The notes: generated by a model from the sequence alone, not told the origin. Numbered from the stretch's first letter, positions 44,485-54,734 are shown. The stretch: 64,000 bases of DNA from Amazonocrinis nigriterrae CENA67 (GCF_016056305.1 NZ_JAECZC010000086.1:130945-194944); one strand, 5' to 3'. A program made the numbers and translations.

Positions 44485-44892
44485 TTAACGTCTGTAGGTA
44501 AGCCAGACCATAAGTGCTGGCAGAATGGCCAACAGCACCGCTACCATTGCCCAAGCAATAATACTTGAACCATTTGCCAATCGCAATGCTAGTGGTAACC
44601 ATATGATTACTAGCACGAAAATAATGCCCAATGCTATCGGTAAATAGCTTTCTCCTAACCGGGGATGGACAACATGCCAACTATTTCCCGTCCAGCGCCA
44701 AGCACGCTTGTAGGGATAGGTCGTAGAAAGCTGTTCTAAGACATGACCATTATCTTCTACTACAAAGATTTGCTGACAGCGATCGCAACCAAATGCTTCT
44801 GTCAGGGTAATGGGAATTAAACGTCCCTTGCGACGGCAGGGACAGGGATATTCCGTGTTAAAGTCGATTTTTTCGGGTTTTTGAGATTGCAC
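44485..44892 (-). CDS. zinc-ribbon-like membrane protein
   Basis: A 135-residue protein. The N-terminal half has four Cys in YPCPCRRKGRLIP and FGCDRCQQIF, a zinc-ribbon-like arrangement, followed by a WRWTGNSWHVVHP segment. Two membrane helices follow (YLPIALGIIFVLVIIWLPLAL and IIAWAMVAVLLAILPALMVWL). It is conserved-looking but I do not recognise a named family. It ends 4 bp before the proA-like start, so the two are in one operon, and it is first in that minus-strand run. Confidence 0.82.
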   Translation of the reverse strand: MQSQKPEKIDFNTEYPCPCRRKGRLIPITLTEAFGCDRCQQIFVVEDNGHVLEQLSTTYPYKRAWRWTGNSWHVVHPRLGESYLPIALGIIFVLVIIWLPLALRLANGSSIIAWAMVAVLLAILPALMVWLTYRR

Positions 44893-45746
44893 AAGCGTTC
44901 TAATAACTTGAGCGTGTTTTTAATAAGCTGGAAGAATACACTCCCTTGGTAAATGCCTTGGGGAACTCCAACAAAGAAATTATCCTGCTTTGAGTTGTTG
45001 ATTGTTGACTGTCAGTGTAAACAGTCAGCTAGAACAATTACAGTGGGATATTTTTTATTTTTCATTCCCTTAGAGGCTTCTGTCTGATCAATTTTTTGTA
45101 TAAATAGCCAAGTGAGGCAGGCAAATCCTGATTCAAATTGTCATATCCGCCCTCTCAGGATCGGTATGTCTAATTTCACGATATCTATCTGTTGTCCTTG
45201 CCTGTACTCGGTTATCTTGTTTAAGAATTTCTTTATCTTCTTCATTTGTGGCTTCAAAGGTAATTTAGTTGCTTTGGTTGGGCATTTATTGTGCTTGTAT
45301 GTCTGCTACAATTTTAAGCTTACGTGGCGATAAGCTCTAAAACAAGCTGTGAAGCTAAGCAAACCAAGTATTGAACTTGAAACAGTATCCTAGAATTTCC
45401 CTTGGGTGACTATTATCATTGTCCTGTGATCAAGGTTCGCTCGCGATCGCTTCCCTATCCCTTCCTCGTGGTCATCCTTGAGCTTCGTTACTGCTTTTGA
45501 CTCACGAATTACGGGCATCTTTTGAGAGCGGAAAGTGTCTCAACATCAATCGGTTTGTATGACTTTTTCCCTACTCAAATTTCAGTCGGCTTCATTACTA
45601 AAAGACTTTGCACCTGATAATACTTCTGTTTAGCCAACTTGAACCTAGTGTAATACACCCTACACCTAACAATCAGCTACACCTGTAGTTATTGTAGCCA
45701 AACTAGTTTGCTGTTGGCTGCAACTGAAACTTATACTTTACTAACA
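44893..45746. other. non-coding region upstream of the proA operon and downstream of tRNA-Gly
   Basis: About 850 bp. A frame of 73 residues (45112-45333) lacks a credible start and composition. A short inverted repeat (AGCTACA...TGTAGCC, about 45680-45705) is present. No promoter was identified with confidence. Confidence 0.4.
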
Positions 45747-45818
45747 AGCGGGTAACGCGATTCGAACGCGCGACATTCACCTTGGCAAGGTGACGCTCTA
45801 CCACTGAGCTATACCCGC
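45747..45818 (-). tRNA. tRNA-Gly(GCC)
   Basis: Read on the minus strand: acceptor GCGGGTA pairs with TACCCGC, D-arm GCTC..GAGC (AGCTCAGTGGTAGAGC), anticodon stem CACCT/AGGTG around loop TGCCA, giving anticodon GCC, T-arm with GTTCGAATC. Discriminator base is U; CCA is not encoded. All four stems are complete over 72 nt, so it should be functional. It is a single gene with no tRNA neighbours. Confidence 0.96.
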
Positions 45819-45886
45819 ATTTGCCATTAAATATAAATATCTCAGATTTTTCTTTGTTTGTCAACCCCTAAATTTTGAAATTTTGA

Positions 45887-45968
45887 GCAGGGGGATAAGG
45901 GGGATGGGGGGGGAGCAAGGGAGCAGGGGAGGTGGGGGGATAAAACAACTAACTCCTGACAACTGACA
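45887..45968. repeat. G-rich degenerate repeats and TGACAAC copies
   Basis: A purine tract of GGGGGATAAGG / GGGAGCAAGG type words (45887-45939) and then two TGACAAC heptamers (about 45957-45969) just beyond the ribH stop. Typical intergenic low-complexity repeats of this genome. Confidence 0.75.
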
Positions 45969-45970
45969 AC

Positions 45971-46549
45971 TTAGCTAAGTTCTTCAGACTCCGCAGTTAA
46001 ATTGCCGACGCTGGCATTTTGAAAGGAAGCTGGCAAAGATTGGGGATTCAGCGAGTATGGCTCTGCCAAGTTAGAGCGCAATTGCCGCATGAGGCTGGCC
46101 ATTTCTAAAGCATTCATGGCGTAATCCCAGCCATGATTGGCTTTAATGCCTGCTCTCTCTAAGGCTTGCTGCATAGTATCTACTGTCAAAATGCCAAAAA
46201 TGACTGGGACTCCGGTTTGAAAGCTAGCGGCAGCAATACCTTTGGCAACTTCAGAAGATACATAATCGAAATGGGGGGTTTGCCCTCGAATTACAGCACC
46301 TAGACAAATTACAGCATCATAACGATGTGAGAGTGCTAGCTGACGAGCCACAAGCGGGACTTCAAAACTTCCTGGAACCCAAATGTAGTCTACTTGATTT
46401 CCGTGGGGGTTAGGGTCTACACCGTGGCGTTTCAAGCAATCTTGACATCCCTCTAGCAATTTTCCGGTTACAAGGTCATTGAATCGACCAATAACCACTG
46501 CAAAATGCAAAGGTTCCGTTTGAGTAAAAGTTCCCTCGAAAACTGCCAT
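45971..46549 (-). CDS. ribH: 6,7-dimethyl-8-ribityllumazine synthase
   Basis: A 192-residue enzyme of riboflavin synthesis that joins the pyrimidine amine and dihydroxybutanone phosphate; it assembles as a shell or pentamer. ATG 46549 is chosen since GAGGCAATC precedes it. Marks: [64 protein letters not shown] (catalytic His) and [20 protein letters not shown]. It has a family-unusual C-terminal extension of about 30 residues. It lies downstream of psbZ on the same strand. Confidence 0.95.
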   Translation of the reverse strand: MAVFEGTFTQTEPLHFAVVIGRFNDLVTGKLLEGCQDCLKRHGVDPNPHGNQVDYIWVPGSFEVPLVARQLALSHRYDAVICLGAVIRGQTPHFDYVSSEVAKGIAAASFQTGVPVIFGILTVDTMQQALERAGIKANHGWDYAMNALEMASLMRQLRSNLAEPYSLNPQSLPASFQNASVGNLTAESEELS

Positions 46550-46605
46550 GATTGCCTCTAAATTAAATATACTCTTGCCAATATACATTTCTTCTCTAAA
46601 TACAG

Positions 46606-46676
46606 AAGAGCAGGAAAGCACAATTAATTAGGTAAAAAGGGCTAGCTTTTACCTTTGACTTGGCTTTCCTGCTCTT
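46606..46676 (-). promoter_or_regulatory. nested double hairpin between psbZ and ribH
   Basis: Perfect 14-bp outer arms (AAGAGCAGGAAAGC at 46606, GCTTTCCTGCTCTT at 46663) enclose an inner hairpin with arms GGTAAAA/TTTTACC (46631-46653). In minus-strand RNA it follows the psbZ stop by 43 bases and precedes ribH by 57. It may end most psbZ transcripts or let a fraction pass into ribH. Confidence 0.75.
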
Positions 46677-46719
46677 TTAGTCTTTGTGCTATTTGCCTGC
46701 ACTAGGGCGAAGCCATTGC

Positions 46720-46908
46720 TTAAACTACGAAAAAGTTTAACAGACCAACTAATAGCACTAGAGCAATCCAGACTCCAGAACCAAGCCACAGCAGCCTTTT
46801 AGATTCGACCCAATTTTGGGGAGTTGCATAAGCAACAGGTACACCAACAACTAGAACAAAAGACAACAAAACTAGAGCTACCAAAGCGAATTGGAATATT
46901 ACGGTCAT
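46720..46908 (-). CDS. psbZ: photosystem II protein Z
   Basis: A 62-residue thylakoid protein ([33 protein letters not shown] then a second segment [22 protein letters not shown]). The length and sequence match PsbZ (Ycf9), a core photosystem II subunit near CP43. ATG 46908 with GGGAGAAGC upstream is chosen over the in-frame GTG/ATG five codons earlier. Linkage of psbZ with ribH is known from other cyanobacteria. Confidence 0.95.
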   Translation of the reverse strand: MTVIFQFALVALVLLSFVLVVGVPVAYATPQNWVESKRLLWLGSGVWIALVLLVGLLNFFVV

Positions 46909-46923
46909 TTTTGCTTCTCCCAA

Positions 46924-47315
46924 GACAGCGAAATACTAAAAATAGAATATCGTGAAGTACCTACACTGACCTTCAGTGAGCGTGTAGGCTTCCTGTCTCA
47001 CTTGCCGTTGCTTTGTTGGGGACATTGTTAAAAACAATGTGCGTTACCGAAAACGCTCCAAGACTTACACAGCATCTCTGGTCTTGCGACCTTTATCTCT
47101 TCAAAGAGAGAACCCAGGCAGCCGCCCGCCTTCCGCAGGCAGTTTAATTTTTTCTTCAAGGATTCATATTTTGCTTATTTTTTAAGCTAGCAGAAATTGC
47201 TACATTTTAGTCATTGGTCAATAGTCCACAGTCCAAAGTCCAGAGTCAAAAGTGTAAATATTGACTCTTGACTAATGACTCTTGACTAATGACTTTTGAC
47301 CCATGACTCTTGAGT
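46924..47315. other. leader/intergenic with several hairpins
   Basis: Between the divergent psbZ and CBS/CCA genes. Hairpins: GTGAG...CTCAC (about 46978-47001), ACATTGTT-AAA-AACAATGT (about 47021-47039), and a GC-rich GCCGCCCGCCTTCCGCAGGC patch (about 47120-47142), then heptamer words of GTCAAAAGTC/GACTCTTGACTAATGA type to 47310. No ORF. Confidence 0.4.
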
Positions 47316-50021
47316 ATGGATTTAATTCTTTGCCACACAACAGCTGATTTTGATGCACTAGGTGCAGCAGTAGGGCTAACTTGCCTATTACCAGGAAGTA
47401 AGATTGTGCTGACTGGTGGAGCGCACCCACCTGTGCGAGATTTTTTGGCCTTGCATCGGGATGAGTATGCTCTAATAGAAAGGCGTTCGGTCAATCCGGA
47501 AAAAATTCGTTCTTTGAGGGTGGTGGATACGCAACAGCGCGATCGCTTGGGTAAGGCTGCTGAATGGTTAGATTTACCCAACATAAAAGAGATTATAGTT
47601 TACGACCATCACTTAGGACAAGCATCGGATATCCCGGCTACCGAGTCTTACATTGAACCAGTGGGAGCGACAACGACTTTAATGGTGGAACAATTGCAAC
47701 AGCAGCAAATTTCTCTGACTCCTGCTGTGGCAAATGTTATGGCTTTGGGTATCCACGTTGATACTGGCTCATTAACATATGAGAGTGCTACAGCGCGGGA
47801 TGCCCTGGCTTTGGCTTGGTTGATGCAGCAGGGAGCGAGTTTGCCTGTGATTTCTACTTATCGTGACCCTGGTTTATCTCCTCAGTTGCAGCGGCTATTA
47901 ACTGAGGCACTGGAAAACTTACAATATCTTTGCTTGCGGGGATATACCATCGCTTGGGTAACTCTGAAAACAGATAAGTTTGTCCCAGGTTTATCGAGTA
48001 TTGCCTCGCAACTGAGTGAAATCGCAGAATTTGATGCAATGCTTTTGGCAAATGAATATCCTTTGGCAGAGGATGACTCACGTTTAACTATAATTGGGCG
48101 ATCGCAAATCAAGAGCGTTCATCTCAATCAATTATTTCAAACTCTGGGCGGTGGCGGTCATTCCCAAGCAGCATCGCTCAATTTGCGAGGAGTAGATACA
48201 CAAGCAACACTCCAGCAACTTCTAGACTCTATCAAAGCTTCCATTCCTTATCCTCCCACAGCCAGGGACTTGATGTCTTCTCCAGTTCGCACTATCCGCC
48301 CAGAAACGACAATTGAAGAAGCACAACGCATTTTATTACGTTACGGACATTCTGGTTTATCTGTAGTGGATACTCAAGGGCAACTAGTTGGTATTATTTC
48401 CCGACGGGATCTTGATATCGCCTTTCACCACGGGTTTAGTCATGCGCCAGTCAAGGGTTACATGACAACAAATTTGAAAACGATCACACCAGATACCATA
48501 TTGCCACAAATTCAAGCGCTGATGGTGACATATGATATCGGACGCTTACCTGTATTGGAAAATGGTCAACTATTAGGTATTGTGACGCGGACTGATGTGT
48601 TGCGGGAATTGCATCGAGAAGGGGAAGGGGAAGGGGAAAAAAGAAGCAGGGAAAGAGGAAATGTACCTAAGTTTACCAACTTGGGGGAATTGCGCGATCG
48701 CCTGGCTCCTCAATTGTGGCAATTACTCACCAAAGCTTCCCAAGCAGCAGAAAAACGAGGTTGGCATCTTTATCTGGTAGGGGGTGCGGTGCGGGACTTG
48801 CTATTAGCTGAGAAAGCAGCAGGTAACTTGATGATAAAAGATATTGATTTAGTGGTTGATGGCTTTCACAAATCAGCAGATGTCGGTGCTGGTGTGGAAT
48901 TAGCTAAGGAACTACAACAACTTTACCCCACTGCCCGCTTAGAAATCCACGGGGCTTTTCAAACTGCTGCTTTGTTGTGGCACAAAGACCCTGAATTAGA
49001 TTCTTTATGGGTGGATATTGCCACCGCTAGGACAGAATTTTATCCTTATCCAGCCGCAAATCCGGAAGTGGAAGCGAGTTCTATTCGTCAAGATTTGTAT
49101 CGCCGCGACTTTACTATTAATGCTATGGCACTGCGGCTAACTTCTCCCCGCGCTGGTGAATTATTGGATTTCTTTGGCGGTTTACAAGATTTACAAGCCC
49201 AACAAATTCGGGTTTTACACGCTAACAGCTTTATAGAAGACCCTACCCGCATTTATCGTGGCGTGCGGTTTGCGGTGCGCTTTGGTTTCAAGATGGAACC
49301 GCAAACAGAAGAGTATATCCGCTATGCCATTAACAGTGGCATTTACGATCGCACTACCCAAGAAAATAGCAGAACTCCAGCCTTACAAACTCGGCTGAAG
49401 GCAGAATTGAAAAACATTTTGGAAGCGCCCTACTGGAAATCGGCTTTGCAGTTACTCGATAATTTAGGGGCGTTACAGTGTATCCATCCTACCCTGAAGT
49501 TAGATGAGGAACTTTTACGGCAATTACGTTTGCTAGAACGCTGTTTACAACGATTTGATTCGCAACAAACCTTCATCCACTGGCAAATGCGTTTAGAAGT
49601 GTTAATTGCCCACCTAGCACCTGAATATCGGGCGAAAGTGACACAGAATTTGCAAATGCAAGAGGATAGCATCGCTAGGTTAAAGAACTTAGCCCAAAGC
49701 TTGAGTCAGGTAATGGCATCTTTACCCAGTCACCAACGCCCCAGTCAGGTGGTACAGTTGCTACGACAGTACGACTTACCCATGCTGATTTTAATCGCTT
49801 TGGTAAGTCCGCGATCGCTCCGGCGGCAAATTTGGCAATATTTAACAATTTGGGCTAACTTTCAGCCGCTTTTAAATGGTAATGACCTGAAAAAATTAGG
49901 CTATAAACCAGGGCCACAGTATCGGCAAATTTTAGATGATTTACTTGCTGCTACTTTAGATGGAGTGATTAAAAATAGAACTGAAGCTGAGGAATTTCTA
50001 GCCAAGCATTACCCACGATAA
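47316..50021 (+). CDS. DHH phosphoesterase - CBS - tRNA nucleotidyltransferase fusion
   Basis: A 901-residue multidomain protein. Residues 1-310: DHH/DHHA1 phosphoesterase ([35 protein letters not shown] and [11 protein letters not shown]). Residues about 318-432: two CBS repeats ([22 protein letters not shown]), which usually sense adenosine nucleotides. A low-complexity [14 protein letters not shown] linker follows (about 434-448). Residues about 478-901: class-II nucleotidyltransferase/CCA-adding head ([50 protein letters not shown]) and tail helices. This fusion is a known bacterial form acting in tRNA 3'-end addition and repair, coupled to a nuclease-like domain. ATG 47316 is used. Confidence 0.95.
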   Translation: MDLILCHTTADFDALGAAVGLTCLLPGSKIVLTGGAHPPVRDFLALHRDEYALIERRSVNPEKIRSLRVVDTQQRDRLGKAAEWLDLPNIKEIIVYDHHLGQASDIPATESYIEPVGATTTLMVEQLQQQQISLTPAVANVMALGIHVDTGSLTYESATARDALALAWLMQQGASLPVISTYRDPGLSPQLQRLLTEALENLQYLCLRGYTIAWVTLKTDKFVPGLSSIASQLSEIAEFDAMLLANEYPLAEDDSRLTIIGRSQIKSVHLNQLFQTLGGGGHSQAASLNLRGVDTQATLQQLLDSIKASIPYPPTARDLMSSPVRTIRPETTIEEAQRILLRYGHSGLSVVDTQGQLVGIISRRDLDIAFHHGFSHAPVKGYMTTNLKTITPDTILPQIQALMVTYDIGRLPVLENGQLLGIVTRTDVLRELHREGEGEGEKRSRERGNVPKFTNLGELRDRLAPQLWQLLTKASQAAEKRGWHLYLVGGAVRDLLLAEKAAGNLMIKDIDLVVDGFHKSADVGAGVELAKELQQLYPTARLEIHGAFQTAALLWHKDPELDSLWVDIATARTEFYPYPAANPEVEASSIRQDLYRRDFTINAMALRLTSPRAGELLDFFGGLQDLQAQQIRVLHANSFIEDPTRIYRGVRFAVRFGFKMEPQTEEYIRYAINSGIYDRTTQENSRTPALQTRLKAELKNILEAPYWKSALQLLDNLGALQCIHPTLKLDEELLRQLRLLERCLQRFDSQQTFIHWQMRLEVLIAHLAPEYRAKVTQNLQMQEDSIARLKNLAQSLSQVMASLPSHQRPSQVVQLLRQYDLPMLILIALVSPRSLRRQIWQYLTIWANFQPLLNGNDLKKLGYKPGPQYRQILDDLLAATLDGVIKNRTEAEEFLAKHYPR

Positions 50022-50064
50022 TTTATAGCAGGGAATAGGGAACAGGCTTAAAAATTTCTTTTTG

Positions 50065-50093
50065 AAACCTCTCTTTTTGTAGGAGAGAGGTTT
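50065..50093. terminator. bidirectional terminator between convergent genes
   Basis: AAACCTCTCT and AGAGAGGTTT (10-bp stem) with A-run on one side and T-run on the other, lying between the CBS/CCA gene (plus) and asnS (minus). It could end both transcripts. Confidence 0.75.
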
Positions 50094-50114
50094 TCTAAAT
50101 CTGTCGAACTCACT

Positions 50115-51506
50115 TTAAAATTCGGCATTTTGCGGTGTGCGCGGGAAGGGAATCACATCACGAATATTTCCCATACCCGTCATAAATTGCACGAGTCTTT
50201 CAAAACCTAACCCAAAACCAGCATGAGGAACGCTACCGTAACGGCGCAAATCTAGATACCACCACAAATCTTCTGGCTTCATTCCTTGGGCTATTACCCG
50301 CCGTTCTAAAACTTCTAAACGTTCTTCCCGTTGGGAACCACCAATAATTTCGCCAATTTTCGGTGCTAGAATATCCATCGCGCGGACGGTTTTTTCATCA
50401 TCATTCAACCGCATATAAAAGGCTTTGATTTGCGCTGGATAATCTGTAACGATGACTGGCTTTTTAAATAGTTGTTCAGCTAGGTAACGTTCGTGTTCTG
50501 ATTGTAAATCTAAACCCCAACTTACAGGATATTCAAACTTGATATCAGCCTTCTCTAAAAGTTTAATCGCTTCTGTGTAAGTTAGCCGTTCAAATTGATT
50601 GTTAATAATATTGTCGGCTGTTGCCAACACAGTATCATCAATACGCTGATTGAAAAATTCCATGTCTTCTGGACAAGTTGACAACACATATTTAAAAATG
50701 TGTTTGAGAAATGCCTCAGCTAAATCCATATCACCTTCTAAGTCGCAAAAGGCCATTTCTGGCTCCACCATCCAAAATTCTGCTAGGTGGCGAGAGGTGT
50801 TAGAATTTTCTGCACGGAAGGTAGGGCCAAAGGTATAGACGTTAGAAAACGCCATGGCCATGACTTCTGCTTCTAACTGACCGCTAACTGTGAGATATGT
50901 GGGTTTACCAAAAAAGTCTTGGGTGTAATCGACTGCTTGATTTTCTGTGCGGGGAATATTTTTCAGATCCAAACTGGTGACGCTAAATAATTCACCCGCG
51001 CCTTCACAGTCGCTAGCGGTAATGATGGGTGTGTGTACCCACAAAAAGCCTCTTTCTTGAAAGAATTGGTGAATAGCCGTAGAACAGGCATTTCTGACGC
51101 GGAAAACTGCACCAAAAGAATTAGTACGCGATCGCAAATGTCCAATGGTACGCAAAAATTCAAATGAATGGCGTTTCTTTTGCAGGGGATATGTTTCGGG
51201 ATCAGCTTCCCCGTAGACTTTCAGCGCTTGGGCTTTCAACTCGATGCGCTGACCTTTACCAAGGGAAGCCACCAGTAAACCTGTCACTTCTACAGCCGCA
51301 CCTGTATTGAGTTTTTTTAATACAGCTTCGTAGTCTGGCAAATCTTGATTGATGACGACTTGCAAATTAGCTAGTGATGAGCCGTCATTGACTTCAATAA
51401 AAGCAAAGCCTTTTGATTCACGTTTCGTCCGCACCCAGCCTTGAATGCCAACAGACTCATCAGGTTGACCACTTCGCAATATTTCTGCAATCCGTCGATT
51501 TACCAT
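50115..51506 (-). CDS. asnS: asparaginyl-tRNA synthetase
   Basis: A 463-residue class IIb synthetase. Residues about 15-105 form the OB-fold anticodon-binding domain ([24 protein letters not shown]). The catalytic part has motif 2 in [24 protein letters not shown] and motif 3 in [31 protein letters not shown]. It charges tRNA-Asn directly. ATG 51506; normal length; cytosolic. Convergent with the CBS/CCA gene across a terminator. Confidence 0.96.
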   Translation of the reverse strand: MVNRRIAEILRSGQPDESVGIQGWVRTKRESKGFAFIEVNDGSSLANLQVVINQDLPDYEAVLKKLNTGAAVEVTGLLVASLGKGQRIELKAQALKVYGEADPETYPLQKKRHSFEFLRTIGHLRSRTNSFGAVFRVRNACSTAIHQFFQERGFLWVHTPIITASDCEGAGELFSVTSLDLKNIPRTENQAVDYTQDFFGKPTYLTVSGQLEAEVMAMAFSNVYTFGPTFRAENSNTSRHLAEFWMVEPEMAFCDLEGDMDLAEAFLKHIFKYVLSTCPEDMEFFNQRIDDTVLATADNIINNQFERLTYTEAIKLLEKADIKFEYPVSWGLDLQSEHERYLAEQLFKKPVIVTDYPAQIKAFYMRLNDDEKTVRAMDILAPKIGEIIGGSQREERLEVLERRVIAQGMKPEDLWWYLDLRRYGSVPHAGFGLGFERLVQFMTGMGNIRDVIPFPRTPQNAEF

Positions 51507-51606
51507 ATTATGTCAATTGTATTTCGTCAAGTAAGTAATACAGGTCTTCAAGAATGTTAACAGTTAACTTAATCTAAAATCCCAAATCTAAAATTTAAAA
51601 TTAATT

Positions 51607-51972
51607 TTATCCAGCACAAGATTTTAACATCCAGCCTATAATAACGCCCATTCCACCAAAGCGGACTACTTGCCAAAAAGGTTTTTTGAGACTAGTCCAA
51701 GAAAATAACTGGCTTTCTAAGCTGATTTCTAGCACTTGCAACTGCTGTTGAATTTGCCGTAACTCGTCTTTGTCTTCTGGTGACTGGTACTTATTTTGTT
51801 GCAATTCCTGGCGACGTTGTTGCCATTCTGCCTTTTGTTGGCGATCGCGCTGTATTTGAGCATACCTTTGTTTTAAGGATAGAAGCGATCGCTCTACTTC
51901 CTCTAGTTCTTGTGCAAAATCTGGTTCTTGATCCCCAGAGGAATGCTGATGAGATTGTTTAGGCGGTTTCAT
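51607..51972 (-). CDS. coiled-coil protein with C-terminal membrane anchor
   Basis: A 121-residue protein. The central region (EEVERSLLSLKQRYAQIQRDRQQKAEWQQRRQELQQNKYQSPEDKDELRQIQQQLQVLE) is a long Gln/Glu/Lys/Arg-rich coiled coil. The C-terminus (FWQVVRFGGMGVIIGWMLKSCAG) is a single membrane anchor. ATG 51972 is used; the TTG two codons earlier is unlikely. It looks like a small cyanobacterial conserved hypothetical; function unknown. Confidence 0.8.
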   Translation of the reverse strand: MKPPKQSHQHSSGDQEPDFAQELEEVERSLLSLKQRYAQIQRDRQQKAEWQQRRQELQQNKYQSPEDKDELRQIQQQLQVLEISLESQLFSWTSLKKPFWQVVRFGGMGVIIGWMLKSCAG

Positions 51973-52098
51973 TTGCAAGTAGTGAGCTAAGATTGGATAC
52001 GAGCCAAAAGTTAAGACTCAAAGAGCAATAGCCAAGAGTCAAAATAGTTTTATATCTAGACTTTTGACTTTTAACTCAGCACTCAGCACTCAGAATGT

Positions 52099-52377
52099 AT
52101 GTCTGAAACTACCCAGCTGCCTAAAACCAGTCAACTGAATGAATTTAGTACTCTAGAACTAGCGCAAGTCCTGATGGAAAGGCTAACCATTTCCCCTAAC
52201 GATTGGCATCGCCTCAAGTCTAACCGCAATTCCCGCGCGAGTGAACAAGTTGCTGCTGCTCTTGTGTATCTCCTCAAAAACCAGCCACAAGAAGCACTCC
52301 CCAGATTAGAACAAGCAACTGGTTGGTTAGATCGTTCAATTTCTGCGCCTCCCTGTCCGACTCATGGAAAAAGTTAA
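52099..52377 (+). CDS. small conserved cyanobacterial protein
   Basis: A 92-residue soluble helical protein (TLELAQVLMERLTISPNDWHRLKSNRNSRASEQVAAALVYLLKNQPQEALPRLEQATGWLDRSI). The helix pattern is compact and it ends PCPTHGKS. I have seen similar short proteins annotated only as cyanobacterial unknowns. No catalytic residues, no signal. It lies head-to-head with the coiled-coil gene and tail-to-tail with the anti-sigma gene; inverted heptamer repeats follow it (52373-52430). Confidence 0.82.
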   Translation: MSETTQLPKTSQLNEFSTLELAQVLMERLTISPNDWHRLKSNRNSRASEQVAAALVYLLKNQPQEALPRLEQATGWLDRSISAPPCPTHGKS

Positions 52378-52432
52378 GAGTTAAGAGCTAGGAGTTAATA
52401 ATTTATAACTCCTAACTCTTAACTCCTCACTG
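52373..52432. repeat. inverted AGTTAAGAG / CTCTTAACT heptamer arrays
   Basis: GTTAAGAGTTAAGAG-type words face AACTCCTAACTCTTAACTCC words, making a long imperfect hairpin between convergent genes. Likely an incidental bidirectional terminator. Confidence 0.75.
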
Positions 52433-52434
52433 TT

Positions 52435-52884
52435 TTAACGTCGCAGAGATAAACGAGGACGGTTTTCCATCTGTTTACAAAGTCTTAGTTCTGTGCCTTT
52501 ACGGTTCCACTGTACTTGATCAAAAATTTGGTGGAGAAGACATAGACCACGACCGCTTTCTGCTTCATCAGGTGGTAAATAATCTGTTGGCTCGTCATCA
52601 CCACCAGATATGGGAGTAAAGCCTTGACCTTGGTCTGATATTACCCACCAATACTGATTATCTATAAGAGAAAAACGAACTACAACTGTTTTACTAGGAT
52701 CAAGGTTGTTACCATGTTTCGCTGCATTTACTAAGGCTTCTTGAAGTCCTAGCCGCAGCTCTGCTTGCAATTTTGCTGGGATCTCTGCCAATAGTAAATC
52801 TAAAATCGGACAGAGATAAAGAGTTGAGGCGAAACTAATAGTGCCCCAATAACGTCCAACTGGACGAAGGGAAATGGTAATCAC
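52435..52884 (-). CDS. anti-sigma-factor-type ATPase (RsbW/SpoIIAB-like)
   Basis: A 149-residue GHKL protein: N-box LRLGLQEALVNAAKHGNNL, G1-box VISDQGQGF, then SGRGLCLLHQIFDQVQW (G2). Such serine kinases bind a sigma factor or an anti-sigma antagonist and control stress responses. The residue pattern is complete. No sigma-factor gene is adjacent, so its target is unknown. Cytosolic. Confidence 0.9.
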   Translation of the reverse strand: MITISLRPVGRYWGTISFASTLYLCPILDLLLAEIPAKLQAELRLGLQEALVNAAKHGNNLDPSKTVVVRFSLIDNQYWWVISDQGQGFTPISGGDDEPTDYLPPDEAESGRGLCLLHQIFDQVQWNRKGTELRLCKQMENRPRLSLRR

Positions 52885-53279
52885 AAGAGAAACCCCGTAG
52901 CTTTCAGTTAGCTAGACATCAGTTTGCTTTTACAGGCACCCTGATAAAACTTGAGGTGGTCATGCTGCCTTCAAACTTGCGTCTTTAATACTAAAATTTT
53001 GAAAATGCTAGGGAGCATTGACTCTGTTCATGAGGTTAGGTTGCTGATACATAAAACGGCTGTAAAAAACCTGCTAGTGCAGTTGGCAACTGGTAAAGAT
53101 GCTAGATGTGTAAAAGAGTATTGGAATGCTCTTTATATTGTCCGTTCGTACTTTAGACAATCCTAATTCATGCTTTTTTAGAGTGTATGCAACTTTAATT
53201 TTTTTAACAAAATCATTTCTTTTTTTATCTTAATTCGATTCTAGCATTTTTAGTATGCATTAGACTACAAATTTCAAAT

Positions 53280-54680
53280 TTAAGTTTTTCTATCAGATTC
53301 AAGATCGTTGTGTAAATGTGATAGCACAAGAAAAGCAGCAGCTTCCACATGAGCTGTTTGGGGGAAAAAATCAGCAGGTTGTATCCTGGTGATCGTGTAC
53401 AGCCCATCTTGGCAGAGTAATTTCAGGTCACGAGCGAGAGTAGCTACTTTACAGCTGACGTAAACGATGCGGGGAGGTTTCGACTCTATTAAAGAATCGA
53501 TCACAGCGCGATCGCATCCTTTACGTGGCGGATCAAGTAAGACTACATCTGGTATTATGCCCATCTGCGGCAGCAATTTCTCTACTGCCCCGACTTGAAA
53601 TGTCACGTTCTGAATTTCATTAGCTTGGGCATTTAAAATCGCCTGTTTTACTGCTTCTGGTTGTAATTCCAATCCTGTAGCTTGGCGTACTTGTTTGGCT
53701 AGGGGTAGAGTTAAAGTGCCAATACCACAATAAGCATCAACTAGCAACTCATTTCCTTGAAGATTTAATTCTGATTGGATTACTTGCAATAAAGCTTCTG
53801 CTGTTTCTGTATAAACTTGGAAAAATGTATCAGGGCGGACTTGAAATTCTAACAGGGCAAACTTTTCTCGCAAATAGGGAACTCCAGCAAGACAACGAGT
53901 TTCAGTTCCAAATATAGTATTTGTGCGATCGCTATTGCGATTTAAGGAAACTCCCACTAATTGGGGATAGCGTTTTAACCATTCTTGTGCTTGGTTTTCA
54001 ATTCCTGGTAAATTCCAGTCTTTGACGACTAAAGTCAACAACATCTCGCCAGTGCGTCGTCCGATACGTAAGCTGAGATGGCGGACTTGTCCAGTGTGAC
54101 GCTGTTCGTCGTAAATTTTCCAACCTTGTTTTTGGATGTCTTGCTTAACTTCAGCCAGTAGAGGATTTAATCGTTGGTCTTGTACTGGGCATTGATTCAA
54201 GTTAACTAATTGGTGACTACCTTTTTGATAGTAACCAGCTTGTACTTGACCTGTGGCGGAAATCCCTAGAGGATAAGTGGCTTTATTACGATAGCCCAAA
54301 GCCTCAGCAGCAGTCAGTACTGGATCTACTGGTGGTTCAACGAAACCGCCAATGCGTTGTAAAGCTTGAATAACTTGATTTTGTTTAGCCGCTAACTGAT
54401 ACTCATAATTAATATGTTGCCATTGGCAACCACCACACTTATCAGCCACGATGCAACTAGGTCGGATACGGTGAGGAGAGGCTTGCAATAGCTGATGAAG
54501 TTTGCCGTGGCCATATTTAGGTTTGACATGTACTAAACGAACTATAGCGCGATCGCCTGGGACAGTATCCGGGACAAATACCACACGTTCATCAAAACGT
54601 CCTACCCCATCGCCTGTATCATTTAGATCAGCGATCGTCACTTCAATTAATTCACCCTGTAGCCAAGCGGTTTTAGTCAT
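53280..54680 (-). CDS. rlmD: 23S rRNA (uracil-1939-C5)-methyltransferase
   Basis: A 466-residue RumA/TrmA-type enzyme. An N-terminal TRAM domain (about 1-60) is followed by the [4Fe-4S] cluster Cys set CIVADKCGGCQWQHINYEYQ. The methyltransferase part has LLVDAYCGIGTLTLPLA (SAM site), VVLLDPPRKGCDRAVID (DPPR) and RIVYVSCKVATLARDL (catalytic Cys). It methylates 23S rRNA at U1939. RumA versus RlmCD-type specificity cannot be distinguished with full certainty. ATG 54680; a Shine-Dalgarno is not obvious. Confidence 0.92.
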   Translation of the reverse strand: MTKTAWLQGELIEVTIADLNDTGDGVGRFDERVVFVPDTVPGDRAIVRLVHVKPKYGHGKLHQLLQASPHRIRPSCIVADKCGGCQWQHINYEYQLAAKQNQVIQALQRIGGFVEPPVDPVLTAAEALGYRNKATYPLGISATGQVQAGYYQKGSHQLVNLNQCPVQDQRLNPLLAEVKQDIQKQGWKIYDEQRHTGQVRHLSLRIGRRTGEMLLTLVVKDWNLPGIENQAQEWLKRYPQLVGVSLNRNSDRTNTIFGTETRCLAGVPYLREKFALLEFQVRPDTFFQVYTETAEALLQVIQSELNLQGNELLVDAYCGIGTLTLPLAKQVRQATGLELQPEAVKQAILNAQANEIQNVTFQVGAVEKLLPQMGIIPDVVLLDPPRKGCDRAVIDSLIESKPPRIVYVSCKVATLARDLKLLCQDGLYTITRIQPADFFPQTAHVEAAAFLVLSHLHNDLESDRKT

Positions 54681-54734
54681 CGTTAGTCATTTAGTCATTA
54701 GTCATTAATCAGTGGTCAGGAGACAATAATTATT

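Noticed and set aside
45112-45333. 73-codon frame with many Cys and Phe
   Set aside because: No credible start site or conserved pattern; looks like translated AT-rich non-coding DNA.
52951-53166. Frame of up to 71 codons between the anti-sigma gene and rlmD
   Set aside because: An internal ATG at 53005 gives about 53 residues without a ribosome site or known motif. It cannot be excluded but is not supported.
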